Shown: positions 7,288 through 15,499, counted from the first letter of the stretch. The stretch is DNA of 34,041 nt from Planctomycetota bacterium (GCA_016782785.1 JADHXV010000005.1:1-34041), one strand, 5' to 3'. Notes: generated by a model from the sequence alone, not told the origin. Made by a program: numbers and translations.

Positions 7288-8383
7288 ACGAGCCATCCTC
7301 TGGGCCGCCGTCGTCGCGGTGTTCCTGGCGGCGGGGTGCGACAATCACATGACCCGCAAGCGGAACGAGGCCGGCCAGCGGTGGGCCGAGTCGCGAGCCG
7401 AGATGGTCACGACCCTGGCACGCCGCTCCTACGAGGGCGGCAACTTCAGCCGCGCTCGCGAGCAACTCGACCCCGTGCTCCGCGCCGCCAACCCGTATGC
7501 GCCCGCCTACGTCCTGGCCGCCAGGCTGGCGGCCGACCAGGGACGCCTGGACGAGGCCCGCGACTGCGCCCGCACCGCCGTCGAGGTCAAGCCCGAGGTC
7601 GCCGAGGCCCACTACGTCCTCGGCACCATTGAGCAGACGCTCTCGCACCGGCCGGAGGCGCTGGCGGCATTCGCCGAGGCGGCGCGCCTCGCGCCGACCG
7701 ACCCGCGCTACGCCCTGGCCGAGGCTGAGATGCTCGTCGCCACCGGCCAGGTCGATGCCGCCGCCGTCGGCCTCGAGGCCGCGTCCGACCGCATGCCTGG
7801 GGCGGCCGAGGTGCATGCGGCCCTCGGCGATGTCTTCGCTCGCCAGGGCCGGTACCGCGAGGCCGCGGACCGCTACCGCGTGGCCCTTCGCCTGAACCCC
7901 GAGAACACGGCACCCACCCAGCGCCTGGCGGTGGCGCTGTTCCAGGCGGGGGCGTACGCCGAGGCCGAACCGATCCTGGCCGAGCTCGAGGTGTCCGAGC
8001 CCGACTTCGCCGTCGGATGGATCCGCCTGACGCGGGCCGACTGTCTTCTGGCCCTCAGGCAAGTGGACCGGGCCCGGGCCCTGTACCAGCGGGGCGTCGA
8101 CGCGGCGCCCGATGACGTGGCCCCGCGGGTCGGCCTGGCACGGTGCGACGTCCTGGCTGACCGGTTGACCGAGGCCCAACGCCATCTTGAAGAGGTGCTG
8201 GTCCGTCAGCCCGAGCATCCTGAAGCGAACGGCCTGCTCGGCTACGTCCTGCTGGCCACCGGCCGGCCCGGCGAAGCCGTGCCGCACCTCAAACTTGCCA
8301 GGAACACCCAGCCCGGCCGCGGCCGGGAGACGATCGAACAGTGGCTTGTCCATGCCGAACAGGCGGTCACGCGCACGCCCTAG
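7277..8383 (+). CDS. TPR-repeat lipoprotein, PilF/PilW-like
   Basis: A 368-residue exported lipoprotein with signal RVKRAILWAAVVAVFLAAGC; the lipobox LAAGC puts the acylated cysteine near residue 20. The rest is about nine tetratricopeptide repeats, with recurrent A-x-Y-x-LG, G-x-x-x-EA and A-x-x-LxP steps such as AEAHYVLGTIEQ, VHAALGDVFARQGRYREAADRYRVAL and ANGLLGYVLLATGRPGEAV. TPR lipoproteins of the PilF/PilW type act as pilotins that deliver and help assemble the secretin. The 11-bp overlap with the pilQ 3' end and the GGAGGG ribosome site inside pilQ point to coupled synthesis. It is longer than classical PilF (about 250 residues), so a broader scaffold role is possible. Confidence 0.8.
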   Translation: MRVKRAILWAAVVAVFLAAGCDNHMTRKRNEAGQRWAESRAEMVTTLARRSYEGGNFSRAREQLDPVLRAANPYAPAYVLAARLAADQGRLDEARDCARTAVEVKPEVAEAHYVLGTIEQTLSHRPEALAAFAEAARLAPTDPRYALAEAEMLVATGQVDAAAVGLEAASDRMPGAAEVHAALGDVFARQGRYREAADRYRVALRLNPENTAPTQRLAVALFQAGAYAEAEPILAELEVSEPDFAVGWIRLTRADCLLALRQVDRARALYQRGVDAAPDDVAPRVGLARCDVLADRLTEAQRHLEEVLVRQPEHPEANGLLGYVLLATGRPGEAVPHLKLARNTQPGRGRETIEQWLVHAEQAVTRTP

Positions 8384-8431
8384 GGCCTGGCTGCACTTGG
8401 CCGGAGGAGCAAAAAGGATAGGGGGTCTCGG

Positions 8432-9946
8432 ATGCCGTTAAGCGCGTCGCCGCGCCCGAGGGGTCGCGGCGGCGCGGGCGTCCGGTGGAGGTTGGTTGGT
8501 GTGATCGAACTGCGGCGCGTGGCGGCCGTTATTCTGCTCTGTGTCGGCGTCGGAGCGGGCCTGCACCTGTTGCTGGACCCGCTCCGCAACGCCGGCCAGG
8601 GCGCCGCCGACAAGGCGTTGACGCTCGGTGCGGGCGCCGCCTTGGCGGTGCTGGGCGCCATCGGGGGGTATCTCATCGCCCGCATCCCCAAGGAGCGCAT
8701 CCGCGACGTGGCCGACCGCCTCGAGGTGCTGGTCCGTCGCGGCAGGGTGGGCATGGCGTTCAGCGACGCCGAGGCCGACGCCCTCGGCCGTTTCGGCCAC
8801 GCTGTCAACCGGTACCTGGCGTTCGTCAAGGACGAGGTCGAGCAGTCGCAGATAGCCGTCAAGGAACGCCAGATCCAGATGAAGGTCCTGGAGGCCGAGA
8901 AGCGGCACGTCGAGGCCGTCATCCACGCCATCAGCGACGGGGTGCTGGTCATGGACTCGTTCAGCGACCTGGTCCTGACGAACGAAGCGGCCAAGGGCAT
9001 CTTCGGTTTCCAGTTCGAGGCCGGGTCGCGCGTGCCCGTGGAAGAGGCCATCACCGATGCGACGTTCCTGGACCTCCTCAGCGAGATGCGCGAGTCGGGG
9101 TCGCTCGTCCCGCACCGGACCGCCGAGTGGAAGCGGGGCGCGGGCGAATGCGAGCGCGCCTACCGCGTCATCCTGAACACCGTTTTCGAGGGCCGCAAAC
9201 GCGACCGCGTCAGCGGCGTCGTGGCGGTTCTGCACGACGTTACGCGCGAAAAGGAAATCGCGCGGGCCAAGAGCGACTTCGTCTCCAGCGTGTCGCACGA
9301 GATGAAGGCGCCGCTGGCCAGCATCAAGGCCTACACCGAGATGCTGGTCGACGGCGACGCCGACGACCCGGCCGAGGCCCGCGAGTTCCTGGTCATCATC
9401 GCCGGCGAGACCGACCGCCTGACCCGCCTCATCGACAAAACGCTGAACCTGAGCCGCCTGGAATCGGGCCTCATCGCGGCCAACAAGGCCGACCTGGCCG
9501 TCACGGAACTGCTGCGGGCAGTGGCCGAGGTCGTCTCGCCGCAGGCTGCGGCCAAGGGCATCCGCCTCGAGGCCGACCTCGCGCCCCTCTTCTTCCACGT
9601 CCACGGCGACCGCGACATGCTGTACCAGGCCATCCTGAACGTCGTCTCCAACGCCGTCAAGTACACGCCCGAAGGCGGCCACGTGGCCATCTCGACGTAC
9701 CTGGATGACGGTGCTGTCGTCGTCGACGTGGCCGACACGGGCATGGGTGTGCCCGCCGACGAAATCGAACGCATCTTCGAGAAGTTCTACCGGTCGAGCC
9801 GGTCGGCCGACACGGCGGCCGGCACGGGGCTGGGGCTGCCGCTCGTCAAGCAGATTGTGGAGACCATACACGGGGGCCGTGTGGCGGTGGAAAGCGAGGT
9901 CGGCAAGGGGTCGGTGTTCCGGCTCTATCTGCCGGCCGTCCGCTGA
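8432..9946 (+). CDS. membrane-bound PAS sensor histidine kinase
   Basis: A 504-residue orthodox kinase. Two membrane helices (about 28-46 and 63-86) flank a very short periplasmic loop, so sensing is probably within the membrane or cytoplasmic. A HAMP-like coiled segment (about 90-160) and a PAS domain (about 165-275) follow. The HisKA dimerisation domain has the phospho-acceptor in VSHEMKAPLASIK (H289). The ATPase domain shows the N box NVVSNAVKYTPEGG, G1 box DTGMGVP, F box FEKFYRS and G2 box GTGLGLPL, all intact. It belongs to the PhoR/WalK-like group. ATG 8432 has AGGGGG a few bases upstream; a second GTG (8501) could also start it. The next gene encodes the likely receiver partner. Confidence 0.92.
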   Translation: MPLSASPRPRGRGGAGVRWRLVGVIELRRVAAVILLCVGVGAGLHLLLDPLRNAGQGAADKALTLGAGAALAVLGAIGGYLIARIPKERIRDVADRLEVLVRRGRVGMAFSDAEADALGRFGHAVNRYLAFVKDEVEQSQIAVKERQIQMKVLEAEKRHVEAVIHAISDGVLVMDSFSDLVLTNEAAKGIFGFQFEAGSRVPVEEAITDATFLDLLSEMRESGSLVPHRTAEWKRGAGECERAYRVILNTVFEGRKRDRVSGVVAVLHDVTREKEIARAKSDFVSSVSHEMKAPLASIKAYTEMLVDGDADDPAEAREFLVIIAGETDRLTRLIDKTLNLSRLESGLIAANKADLAVTELLRAVAEVVSPQAAAKGIRLEADLAPLFFHVHGDRDMLYQAILNVVSNAVKYTPEGGHVAISTYLDDGAVVVDVADTGMGVPADEIERIFEKFYRSSRSADTAAGTGLGLPLVKQIVETIHGGRVAVESEVGKGSVFRLYLPAVR

Positions 9947-9967
9947 CACGCTGTCCTGGAGGCTGCA

Positions 9968-10345
9968 ATGGCTGCAAGGGTCCTGATAGCCGACGACGAG
10001 CCCTGCATCACGGACGTGGTGTCGCGGAAACTGCGCAAAGAGGGGTTCGAGGTCATTGTGGCGGCCGACGGCCAGGAGGCGTACGAACTCGCCATGGCCG
10101 AACGCCCCGACTTCATCATCACGGACCTCCAGATGCCCCGGATGAGCGGCCTGGAACTGTGCGTCCGCCTCGCCGCCGAACTCGCCGAGCCCGTGCCGAT
10201 CCTGATGCTGACCGCCAAGGGTTTCGAACTCGACCCGGCCGAGATCGCCCGTCTGCCCATCCTGGCGGTTATGACAAAACCGTTCAGTCCCCGCGAACTG
10301 CGCGACAAGGTCTGCCAGGCGCTCCAGGACCTTCGCGCGCCGTGA
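9968..10345 (+). CDS. single-domain (CheY-like) response regulator
   Basis: The 125 residues form just one receiver domain with no output domain. Acidic pocket residues D9 and D10 (LIADDEP), phospho-acceptor D53 (IITDLQMPRMSG), T82 (LMLTAK) and K104 (VMTKPFSPRE) are all present, so it should accept phosphate from the upstream kinase. Receivers of this form act through protein-protein contact, not DNA binding. The gene is 21 bases after the kinase, with GGAGG (9958-9962), and 7 bases before the HD-GYP gene. A plausible target is therefore the phosphodiesterase or the pilus machinery, which is inference. Confidence 0.92.
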   Translation: MAARVLIADDEPCITDVVSRKLRKEGFEVIVAADGQEAYELAMAERPDFIITDLQMPRMSGLELCVRLAAELAEPVPILMLTAKGFELDPAEIARLPILAVMTKPFSPRELRDKVCQALQDLRAP

Positions 10346-10352
10346 GGAACAC

Positions 10353-11885
10353 ATGCCGCCCTCGCTCACAACCACGCTGCCCGCCAAACCGCTCACCGTT
10401 CCGAAGGGGCTCGTGGAGGGCGTTCGCGCGCGGACGGGCGTGGCGGTCCACCTGTTCGACCTCCAGGGTGCGCCGCTCGCGGGGGGTGCCGGCGTCGCCG
10501 ACGGTCCGGCGGGTCCCGCCGACGTCGAGACCCTGAGCCTCCTGGCCCGGGCCGCGATCGCCGACGACGCCGATCAGGGCGACGAGACGCCGGCCGGCCT
10601 GGCCGCCGCCTGGCCAATCCGGATTCGCGGCAAACCCGTCCTCGTGGCGGCGGCGGAACTTGACCTGGGGGGCGCCGCCGACACGGCGGTCGGCCGGCAG
10701 TGCCTGGCCGCCGTCGCCGAGGCCGTCCGCGCCCGCTTCGACGAGGCCGAGCGGACCCGGGAATGCGACTCGCTGACCGAGGCCCTGACGCAGAGTTTCG
10801 AGGAAATTTCGCTCCTGCACAACGTGGGCGAGGTTCTGCGGGTCACGCGGCCCATCGGGGGGTTGCTCGAGTACCTGTGCGCGGAACTGTGCGAGATCAC
10901 GGGGGCCGAGGCCGCCGCCGCCTACGTGCCCGACGCCTCCGGCGGCGAGGCGAACATCGTCGTCCGCGGCGACCTGCCGCTCGCCGAGCAGGACCTGCCC
11001 GCCCTGTTTGGACACGTCGCCGAGACCGCCGCCGAGCATGTGCTCATCAACAATCATTGTCAGGAAGACCCCGCGCTGGCCGCCTTCTCGCCGCACCTTC
11101 GGCAGATGGCCGTCGTCCCCCTGGATTTAGGCGACGGGCCCCCCGGCGCCCTGGCCATTCTGAACCGGGCCGGCGCCGACTTCGACAGCCCCGAGGTCAA
11201 ACTCATCCGGTCCAGCGCCGGCGCCGGCGCCGTCTTCATCGAGAACCGCCGCCTCTACAACGAACTCCAGGCGATGATGCTCGACCTGGTCCGCGCGCTG
11301 GTCTCGAGCGTCGACGCGAAAGACCCGTACACGTGCGGCCACAGCGAGCGGGTGGCCCTGACGGCCCACGCCCTGGCGTGCGAGATGGGCCTGCCCGACG
11401 ACCAGGTCGAGCAGGCGTACATGGCGGGCCTCCTGCACGACATCGGCAAGATCGGCACGCCGGAGGCCATCCTCTCGAAGGAAGGCCGCCTGGCGCCCGA
11501 CGAACGCCGCATCGTCGCCGAGCACCCCGGCATCGGCGGACGCATCATCCACGGCATCCGCAAACTGGAGACCATCCGCGAGGCCGTCATCCACCACCAC
11601 GAACGCATAGACGGGTCGGGCTATCCCGATAATCTTCCAGGCGACGCCATCCCGCCGCTGGCCCGGATCGTCGGCCTGGCCGACGCCTTCGACGCCATGA
11701 CGAGCAACCGCCCCTATCGGCCCATGCTCCCGCTGGACGCCGTCATCCGCGAGATCGAAAAGCACAACGGCACGCAGTTCGACCCGGCCGTCGTCGAGGC
11801 GTTCTTCCGCCTCGACATCGAGAACCTGATGGACCAGTTCGCCGAGCACGCCGCGGCCCGGCGCGCGGAAACCAAGAAAGGCTGA
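10353..11885 (+). CDS. GAF plus HD-GYP domain c-di-GMP phosphodiesterase
   Basis: A 510-residue cytoplasmic protein. The first 130 residues resemble a degenerate sensory domain, followed by a GAF domain (about 145-310). The C-terminal HD-GYP domain (about 320-495) is complete: GHSERVALTAHALA, LLHDIGKIG with the metal-binding pair H362-D363, HHHERIDGSGYP with GYP at 423-425, then ADAFDAMTSNRPYR and NGTQFDP. HD-GYP enzymes hydrolyse cyclic di-GMP to pGpG or GMP at a two- or three-metal centre and often control type IV pili. The start codon lies just after the response-regulator stop, with the ribosome site overlapping that stop. A receiver is missing in cis, so the separate CheY-like protein may supply it in trans. 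Confidence 0.93.
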   Translation: MPPSLTTTLPAKPLTVPKGLVEGVRARTGVAVHLFDLQGAPLAGGAGVADGPAGPADVETLSLLARAAIADDADQGDETPAGLAAAWPIRIRGKPVLVAAAELDLGGAADTAVGRQCLAAVAEAVRARFDEAERTRECDSLTEALTQSFEEISLLHNVGEVLRVTRPIGGLLEYLCAELCEITGAEAAAAYVPDASGGEANIVVRGDLPLAEQDLPALFGHVAETAAEHVLINNHCQEDPALAAFSPHLRQMAVVPLDLGDGPPGALAILNRAGADFDSPEVKLIRSSAGAGAVFIENRRLYNELQAMMLDLVRALVSSVDAKDPYTCGHSERVALTAHALACEMGLPDDQVEQAYMAGLLHDIGKIGTPEAILSKEGRLAPDERRIVAEHPGIGGRIIHGIRKLETIREAVIHHHERIDGSGYPDNLPGDAIPPLARIVGLADAFDAMTSNRPYRPMLPLDAVIREIEKHNGTQFDPAVVEAFFRLDIENLMDQFAEHAAARRAETKKG

Positions 11886-11892
11886 ACACGCC

Positions 11893-12228
11893 ATGACCAC
11901 GATCGCCGATGCCTACGGCAGCATGATGGTCCTGTCGGTGGAGCCCGCCCTGACGAGCCAGGAGCACGAAGCGTTCCGCAAGGCCGCCGGCGAGCAGATT
12001 CGCTCGGGAGGCCGGTGGTTCGTCCTCGACCTCTCGGGCGTCGGCTTCTTCGATAGCCAGGGCCTGGAGGCCCTCGTCTGGTTCCAGGAGCAGGTGGCGT
12101 CGGTGGCCGGCATGGTGAAGGTGGCCGGTCTGAAGGGTCTGGCCCGAAAGACCTTCGAGATCGTCCGGTTCGATAAGAAATTCGAGGTCTTTGCCAACGT
12201 GCACGAAGCCGTGAAGAGTTTCCATTGA
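11893..12228 (+). CDS. STAS-domain protein (anti-sigma factor antagonist type)
   Basis: A 111-residue single STAS domain. Beta strand WFVLDLSGVGFFDSQGLEALVW contains the DS pair (D54, S55) that in SpoIIAA/RsbV-type proteins is the serine switched by an anti-sigma kinase. The rest (VKVAGLKGLARKTFEIVRFDKKFEVF) fits the family's helix and strand order. No HATPase/RsbW-type kinase or PP2C phosphatase is encoded in the window, so the partner is unknown. Starting 7 bases after the HD-GYP stop, it is part of the same transcript. It may act as a phosphorylation-controlled switch on the complex, or in a partner-switching circuit elsewhere. Confidence 0.88.
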   Translation: MTTIADAYGSMMVLSVEPALTSQEHEAFRKAAGEQIRSGGRWFVLDLSGVGFFDSQGLEALVWFQEQVASVAGMVKVAGLKGLARKTFEIVRFDKKFEVFANVHEAVKSFH

Positions 12229-12302
12229 CCGGCCCCGCGCCGGCGCCGGGCGGGGAGCGGCCCACCGGCGGCAGGACGCGGGCCGATGGCAGGAATCCAG
12301 CC

Positions 12303-14072
12303 ATGAGTGCGAATGCGACGACGCGTCGGCGGGCCCGGCTGGGCGACCTTCTGGTCGCCCGGGGCGTCATCTCCGACGAGCAACTTCGCCATGCCCTCGA
12401 GGTCCAGCAGGGCGGCCAGCAGGACCGCCTGATTGGCGAAATCCTCGTCGACCTCGGCTATGCCAGCCAGGAGCAGGTCCTCTCGGCCGTGGCCGAGGCG
12501 TGCGGCGTGCCGTTTGCACGACTTGTGCCGCAGTTGGTCGATTCGGCGGTCCGCAGCGCGCTCCCGGCCTCGTTCATCCAGAAGCACTGTGTCTTGCCGC
12601 TGTTCCGCGTGCGCGACGTGCTGACCGTCGCCATCTGCGAGCCGTCGAACGTCTTCCTGGTGGACGAGATTGCGCACGCGGCCGGCCTGAGTGTCCAGGT
12701 GGTGGCCGCCACCGCCGAGAACATCTACCGGATGCTCGACGAGACGCGTCCGGACGGCCAGGAGACCGCGGCGATGGCCGACGAACCGGCCGCCGGCCTC
12801 TCGCTCGCCGACGGCATCCTGCTGCCGGACGATTACGAGACGATGTACGGCACCTGGCCGGCCGAAAAGGTGGCGGGGCTCTTGATCCGCGAGGCCGTCC
12901 GCGCCCGGGCCAGCGCCATCCACCTGGAGCCCGACGAGAAGGTCCTGCGGATCCGGTTCCGGATCGACGGCACGCTGCACGTGGTGATGCGTCCGCCGGC
13001 CCGTCTGGCCGAGGGGTTGGCGGCGGCGTTCTGCGAGATGCTGGGCGTCTCGGCCAGCGGCAGCCAGGTCCCCGACCATCACCGCAGCGCCCGGTTGCTT
13101 GTCCAGGGCCAGCCCGTCCAGTTGCACGTGACGGGGCTGGGCGGGGCGTTCGGCCGGCGGACCGTGGTCCGGCTGGTTCGCGAGGACGAGGCCACCCGAC
13201 CGCTCGAAAAACTCGGCTGCGACTTCCGCCTGCTCTCGGCCTACCAGGACCTGCTGGCCGAGCCGCGCGGCCTCGTCCTGCTGGCCGGACCACGCGAAAG
13301 CGGCGTCACCACCACGCTCTACAGCACGCTGGGGGCGCTGGACCCGGTCCGGCTGAACGTCTGCACGTTCGAGTCGTCGGTCCACTTCGCCCTGCCGGGC
13401 GTCAACCAGTTTTCGCCGGCGACATGCGGGACGGCGGAGGCGGCCGAGGTGCTGCCGCGGCTCCTGGGCCAGCAGCCCGACGTCCTGGCGCTGGACGGCG
13501 TGCTCGACGGCCGCATCGCACCGCACGTGCTGGAAACCTCGCTGGAAGGGCGGCTGGTGGTGGCCCAGATTCGCGCGATGGACGCCGCCGACGCCGTCGC
13601 CCGGATGTCGGCCCTGGTGCCGCCGGACCTGCTGGCCGAGGCGCTGCGGGGCGTCCTGGCCCAGCGGCTGGCCCGGACGGTCTGCCTGCATTGCCGCGTC
13701 AGCCACGAGCCGCCGGCGGCGCTCAGGCGGCGCGTCGGCCGCACCTTCGGCCCGGTGGAGGAGTATGTCAACGGGCGGGGCTGCTCGAACTGCGGCCAGA
13801 CGGGGTTCCTGGGGCGCATCGGCCTGTTTGAACTGGCGCCGATGGACGCCGGCTTCTCGGACCTGGTCCGCCGCCGCGCCTCCCCCGAGGCGCTGCGGCA
13901 GTCGATTCGCGAGGCGGGTCATCCGTCGATGTGGATCGATGGCATCAACAAGGTGCGGGCGGGAATCACGTCGATCGAGGAAATCCAGCGCGTCCTGGTG
14001 GGGTGCCCGGGCGGTCTGGCCGACGCCGTGCCGGCCGAAGAGGCGGCCGCTACTCCCGGACGTTCTCCTTGA
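12303..14072 (+). CDS. GspE/PilB-family protein with MshEN domain and degenerate ATPase site
   Basis: A 589-residue relative of the pilus extension ATPase. Residues 12-75 form an MshEN domain (RLGDLLVARGVIS to IGEILVDLGYASQEQVL), a fold known to bind c-di-GMP. An N2-like domain (about 180-300) and the RecA-like core follow. The core is degenerate: the P-loop reads GPRESGVTTT (329-338), with V335 in place of the essential lysine and E332 for glycine. The Asp box is FESSVH instead of IEDPVE, and the Walker B/GEIRD region is LDGVLDG (397-403). The zinc motif C461-x2-C464, C494-x2-C497 and GRIGLFEL are intact. ATG 12303 has AGGAA 7 bases upstream; a TTG at 12225 overlapping the STAS stop is less likely. 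ATP hydrolysis should be lost, so a regulatory or structural role is inferred. Confidence 0.88.
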   Translation: MSANATTRRRARLGDLLVARGVISDEQLRHALEVQQGGQQDRLIGEILVDLGYASQEQVLSAVAEACGVPFARLVPQLVDSAVRSALPASFIQKHCVLPLFRVRDVLTVAICEPSNVFLVDEIAHAAGLSVQVVAATAENIYRMLDETRPDGQETAAMADEPAAGLSLADGILLPDDYETMYGTWPAEKVAGLLIREAVRARASAIHLEPDEKVLRIRFRIDGTLHVVMRPPARLAEGLAAAFCEMLGVSASGSQVPDHHRSARLLVQGQPVQLHVTGLGGAFGRRTVVRLVREDEATRPLEKLGCDFRLLSAYQDLLAEPRGLVLLAGPRESGVTTTLYSTLGALDPVRLNVCTFESSVHFALPGVNQFSPATCGTAEAAEVLPRLLGQQPDVLALDGVLDGRIAPHVLETSLEGRLVVAQIRAMDAADAVARMSALVPPDLLAEALRGVLAQRLARTVCLHCRVSHEPPAALRRRVGRTFGPVEEYVNGRGCSNCGQTGFLGRIGLFELAPMDAGFSDLVRRRASPEALRQSIREAGHPSMWIDGINKVRAGITSIEEIQRVLVGCPGGLADAVPAEEAAATPGRSP

Positions 14073-14934
14073 CCTGTTCGATCTTCTTCAGAATCCGGGC
14101 GCGTTCGCGCTTGCCCTTCTCGTCCTTGTCGGAAATCTTGTCGTGCACTTGCCGGTACATCTCCAGGGCGGTCTTGGGGTCGCCGCCCTGCAGGAAGGCA
14201 TCGGCCACCTTCTCGGCGAACTTGGTGTCGCTGTACCGCTGTTTCTCGGGCTTGGCTTCGAACAAGGCCTTGTACAGCGCCAGCGAGTGCTTGTAATCGC
14301 CGAGACGGTGGTACATGTCGGCGATGGACTCGGTCAGTTCGTTTTCCTTGAGCCGCTCGCTCTCGGGGATCATGGCGTACACCTGGAGGTAGTGCGCGAG
14401 GGCCGGCCGCCATTCGCCCGCCTGCTCGTACAGGTTCGCGATCTTCTCCAGGTTGGTCCGGTGCTTGCCCATGACGCGCGACGCCACGCCCTCAACCTGC
14501 ACCTTGATCGGCTCCGGGGCGTCCTGGGTCTTCTGCTGGAGTTGCTGGACCTGCTTGATAAGCGGCAGGAACTGGGCGTCGAACCGCTGGACCTGCTGGG
14601 CCGAGGCCACGATGAACGCCTTGAACTTCATCAGGTCGCCGGACCGATCGCCCTTGGCGAGCCGGCCGGGAACCTTGCTGGGGTCGTCGACGAGGCTGTT
14701 GGCCTTCTGCTGCATCTCCATGATCTTGCCCATCAGGGCGAATTCTTGCTGCTGAAGGGCCGAGAGCCGCTCGTCGATGACCTGGATCTTCTTGCTGATT
14801 TCCTCGCTTTCGCTCTCGGTGTCGCCTTCGCGCGTGTACGCGCGGGCGCCGGCGGCGCTGCCGATCAGGACAGCGGCCGCGGCCGCGAGCAGCACCAGCC
14901 GCCGCACCGACGATGTCGGACGATCGTTTCTCAT
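14050..14934 (-). CDS. exported coiled-coil / TPR-like protein
   Basis: A 294-residue protein with a cleavable signal peptide (about 1-33, LVLLAAAAAVLIGSAAGARA). A long helical, glutamine-rich coiled coil follows (about 42-165, with EISKKIQVIDERLSALQQQ), then tetratricopeptide-like repeats (about 175-270: LYEQAGEWRPALAHYLQVYA, MYHRLGDYKHSLALYKALFE, AFLQGGDPKTALEMYRQVH). No catalytic motif is visible, so a periplasmic scaffold role is most likely. GAGGG precedes the ATG. The gene lies 73 bases downstream of rplU on the same strand and may be cotranscribed with it. Its last 23 bases overlap the 3' end of the GspE-like gene on the other strand. Confidence 0.75.
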   Translation of the reverse strand: MRNDRPTSSVRRLVLLAAAAAVLIGSAAGARAYTREGDTESESEEISKKIQVIDERLSALQQQEFALMGKIMEMQQKANSLVDDPSKVPGRLAKGDRSGDLMKFKAFIVASAQQVQRFDAQFLPLIKQVQQLQQKTQDAPEPIKVQVEGVASRVMGKHRTNLEKIANLYEQAGEWRPALAHYLQVYAMIPESERLKENELTESIADMYHRLGDYKHSLALYKALFEAKPEKQRYSDTKFAEKVADAFLQGGDPKTALEMYRQVHDKISDKDEKGKRERARILKKIEQVKENVRE

Positions 14935-15007
14935 GGTTCGGCCCTCGCTCTTCGAGCGTCCCGGGACGCGCGACGCGTGCGAGCGGGCCGCAGCCGCCGA
15001 CCGGCCG

Positions 15008-15319
15008 TCACCCCTCGATGGCGGTAACGCGGACGGTCAGGTACGACTGCCGGTGCCCCACGTGGGTCCGGGACCTCTTTCGCCGGCGGACCTTGACGAC
15101 CTCGAGTTTCGGCCCCTTGTCGGGACCGATGACCTCGGCCGTCACCTTGGCCCCCTCGATGAGGGGCTTGCCGACCCGCGCGCCCTTCTTGTCGGCGACC
15201 AGCAGGACCCGGTCGAACGTGATGCTGGCGCCAGGCTCGGCGTCGCGGGTGTCGATCTGGATGGTCTGGCCTTCCTCGACACGCAGCTGCGTGCCGCTGT
15301 CGTCGATAATGGCGTACAT
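15008..15319 (-). CDS. rplU: 50S ribosomal protein L21
   Basis: A 103-residue protein matching bacterial L21 in length and sequence. It has MYAIIDDSGTQLRVEEGQ at the start, a central DRVLLVADKKGARVGKP, and the hallmark basic tail VKVRRRKRSRTHVGHRQSYL contacting 23S rRNA. The ATG at 15317-15319 has GGAGAG upstream; the frame stays open far beyond, but without a better start. Usually rplU is followed directly by rpmA (L27) and often obg. Here only 73 bases separate it from an unrelated exported protein, so rpmA is displaced. A sigma-70-like promoter lies at 15369-15397. Confidence 0.95.
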   Translation of the reverse strand: MYAIIDDSGTQLRVEEGQTIQIDTRDAEPGASITFDRVLLVADKKGARVGKPLIEGAKVTAEVIGPDKGPKLEVVKVRRRKRSRTHVGHRQSYLTVRVTAIEG

Positions 15320-15368
15320 TGGACTCTCCGAACTCTCCGCACGATGACCCTGTCGGACAAACCGCGTC

Positions 15369-15397
15369 AGTGTACCGCCGGCGGGTGTTGGAATCAA
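15369..15397 (-). promoter_or_regulatory. sigma-70-like promoter of rplU
   Basis: On the minus strand TTGATT (15397-15392) is followed after exactly 17 bases by TACACT (15374-15369). Each hexamer matches consensus at 4 of 6 positions. The predicted start leaves a leader of roughly 40-45 bases before the rplU ATG. Confidence 0.5.
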
Positions 15398-15499
15398 GCG
15401 CCATTCGGCCGTAAGTACGGACGACCCCGGCAGTTGCCTATTCGCGCCGCCTGGGCCGTGCATGTGACCGTACCCGAGCGGAAGCGTGGGACAAGGGCT

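Noticed and set aside
4627-7344. A 905-codon open frame on the minus strand opposite pilP and pilQ
   Set aside because: Its sequence is repetitive Gly/Ala/Val/Asp-rich and mirrors the third-position bias of pilQ. Such antisense frames are common in GC-rich DNA, and it has no ribosome site or recognised motif.
14935-15007. rpmA (L27) next to rplU
   Set aside because: Only 73 bases separate rplU from the next gene, too short for L27, and no L27 motif is visible on either strand in the neighbourhood.
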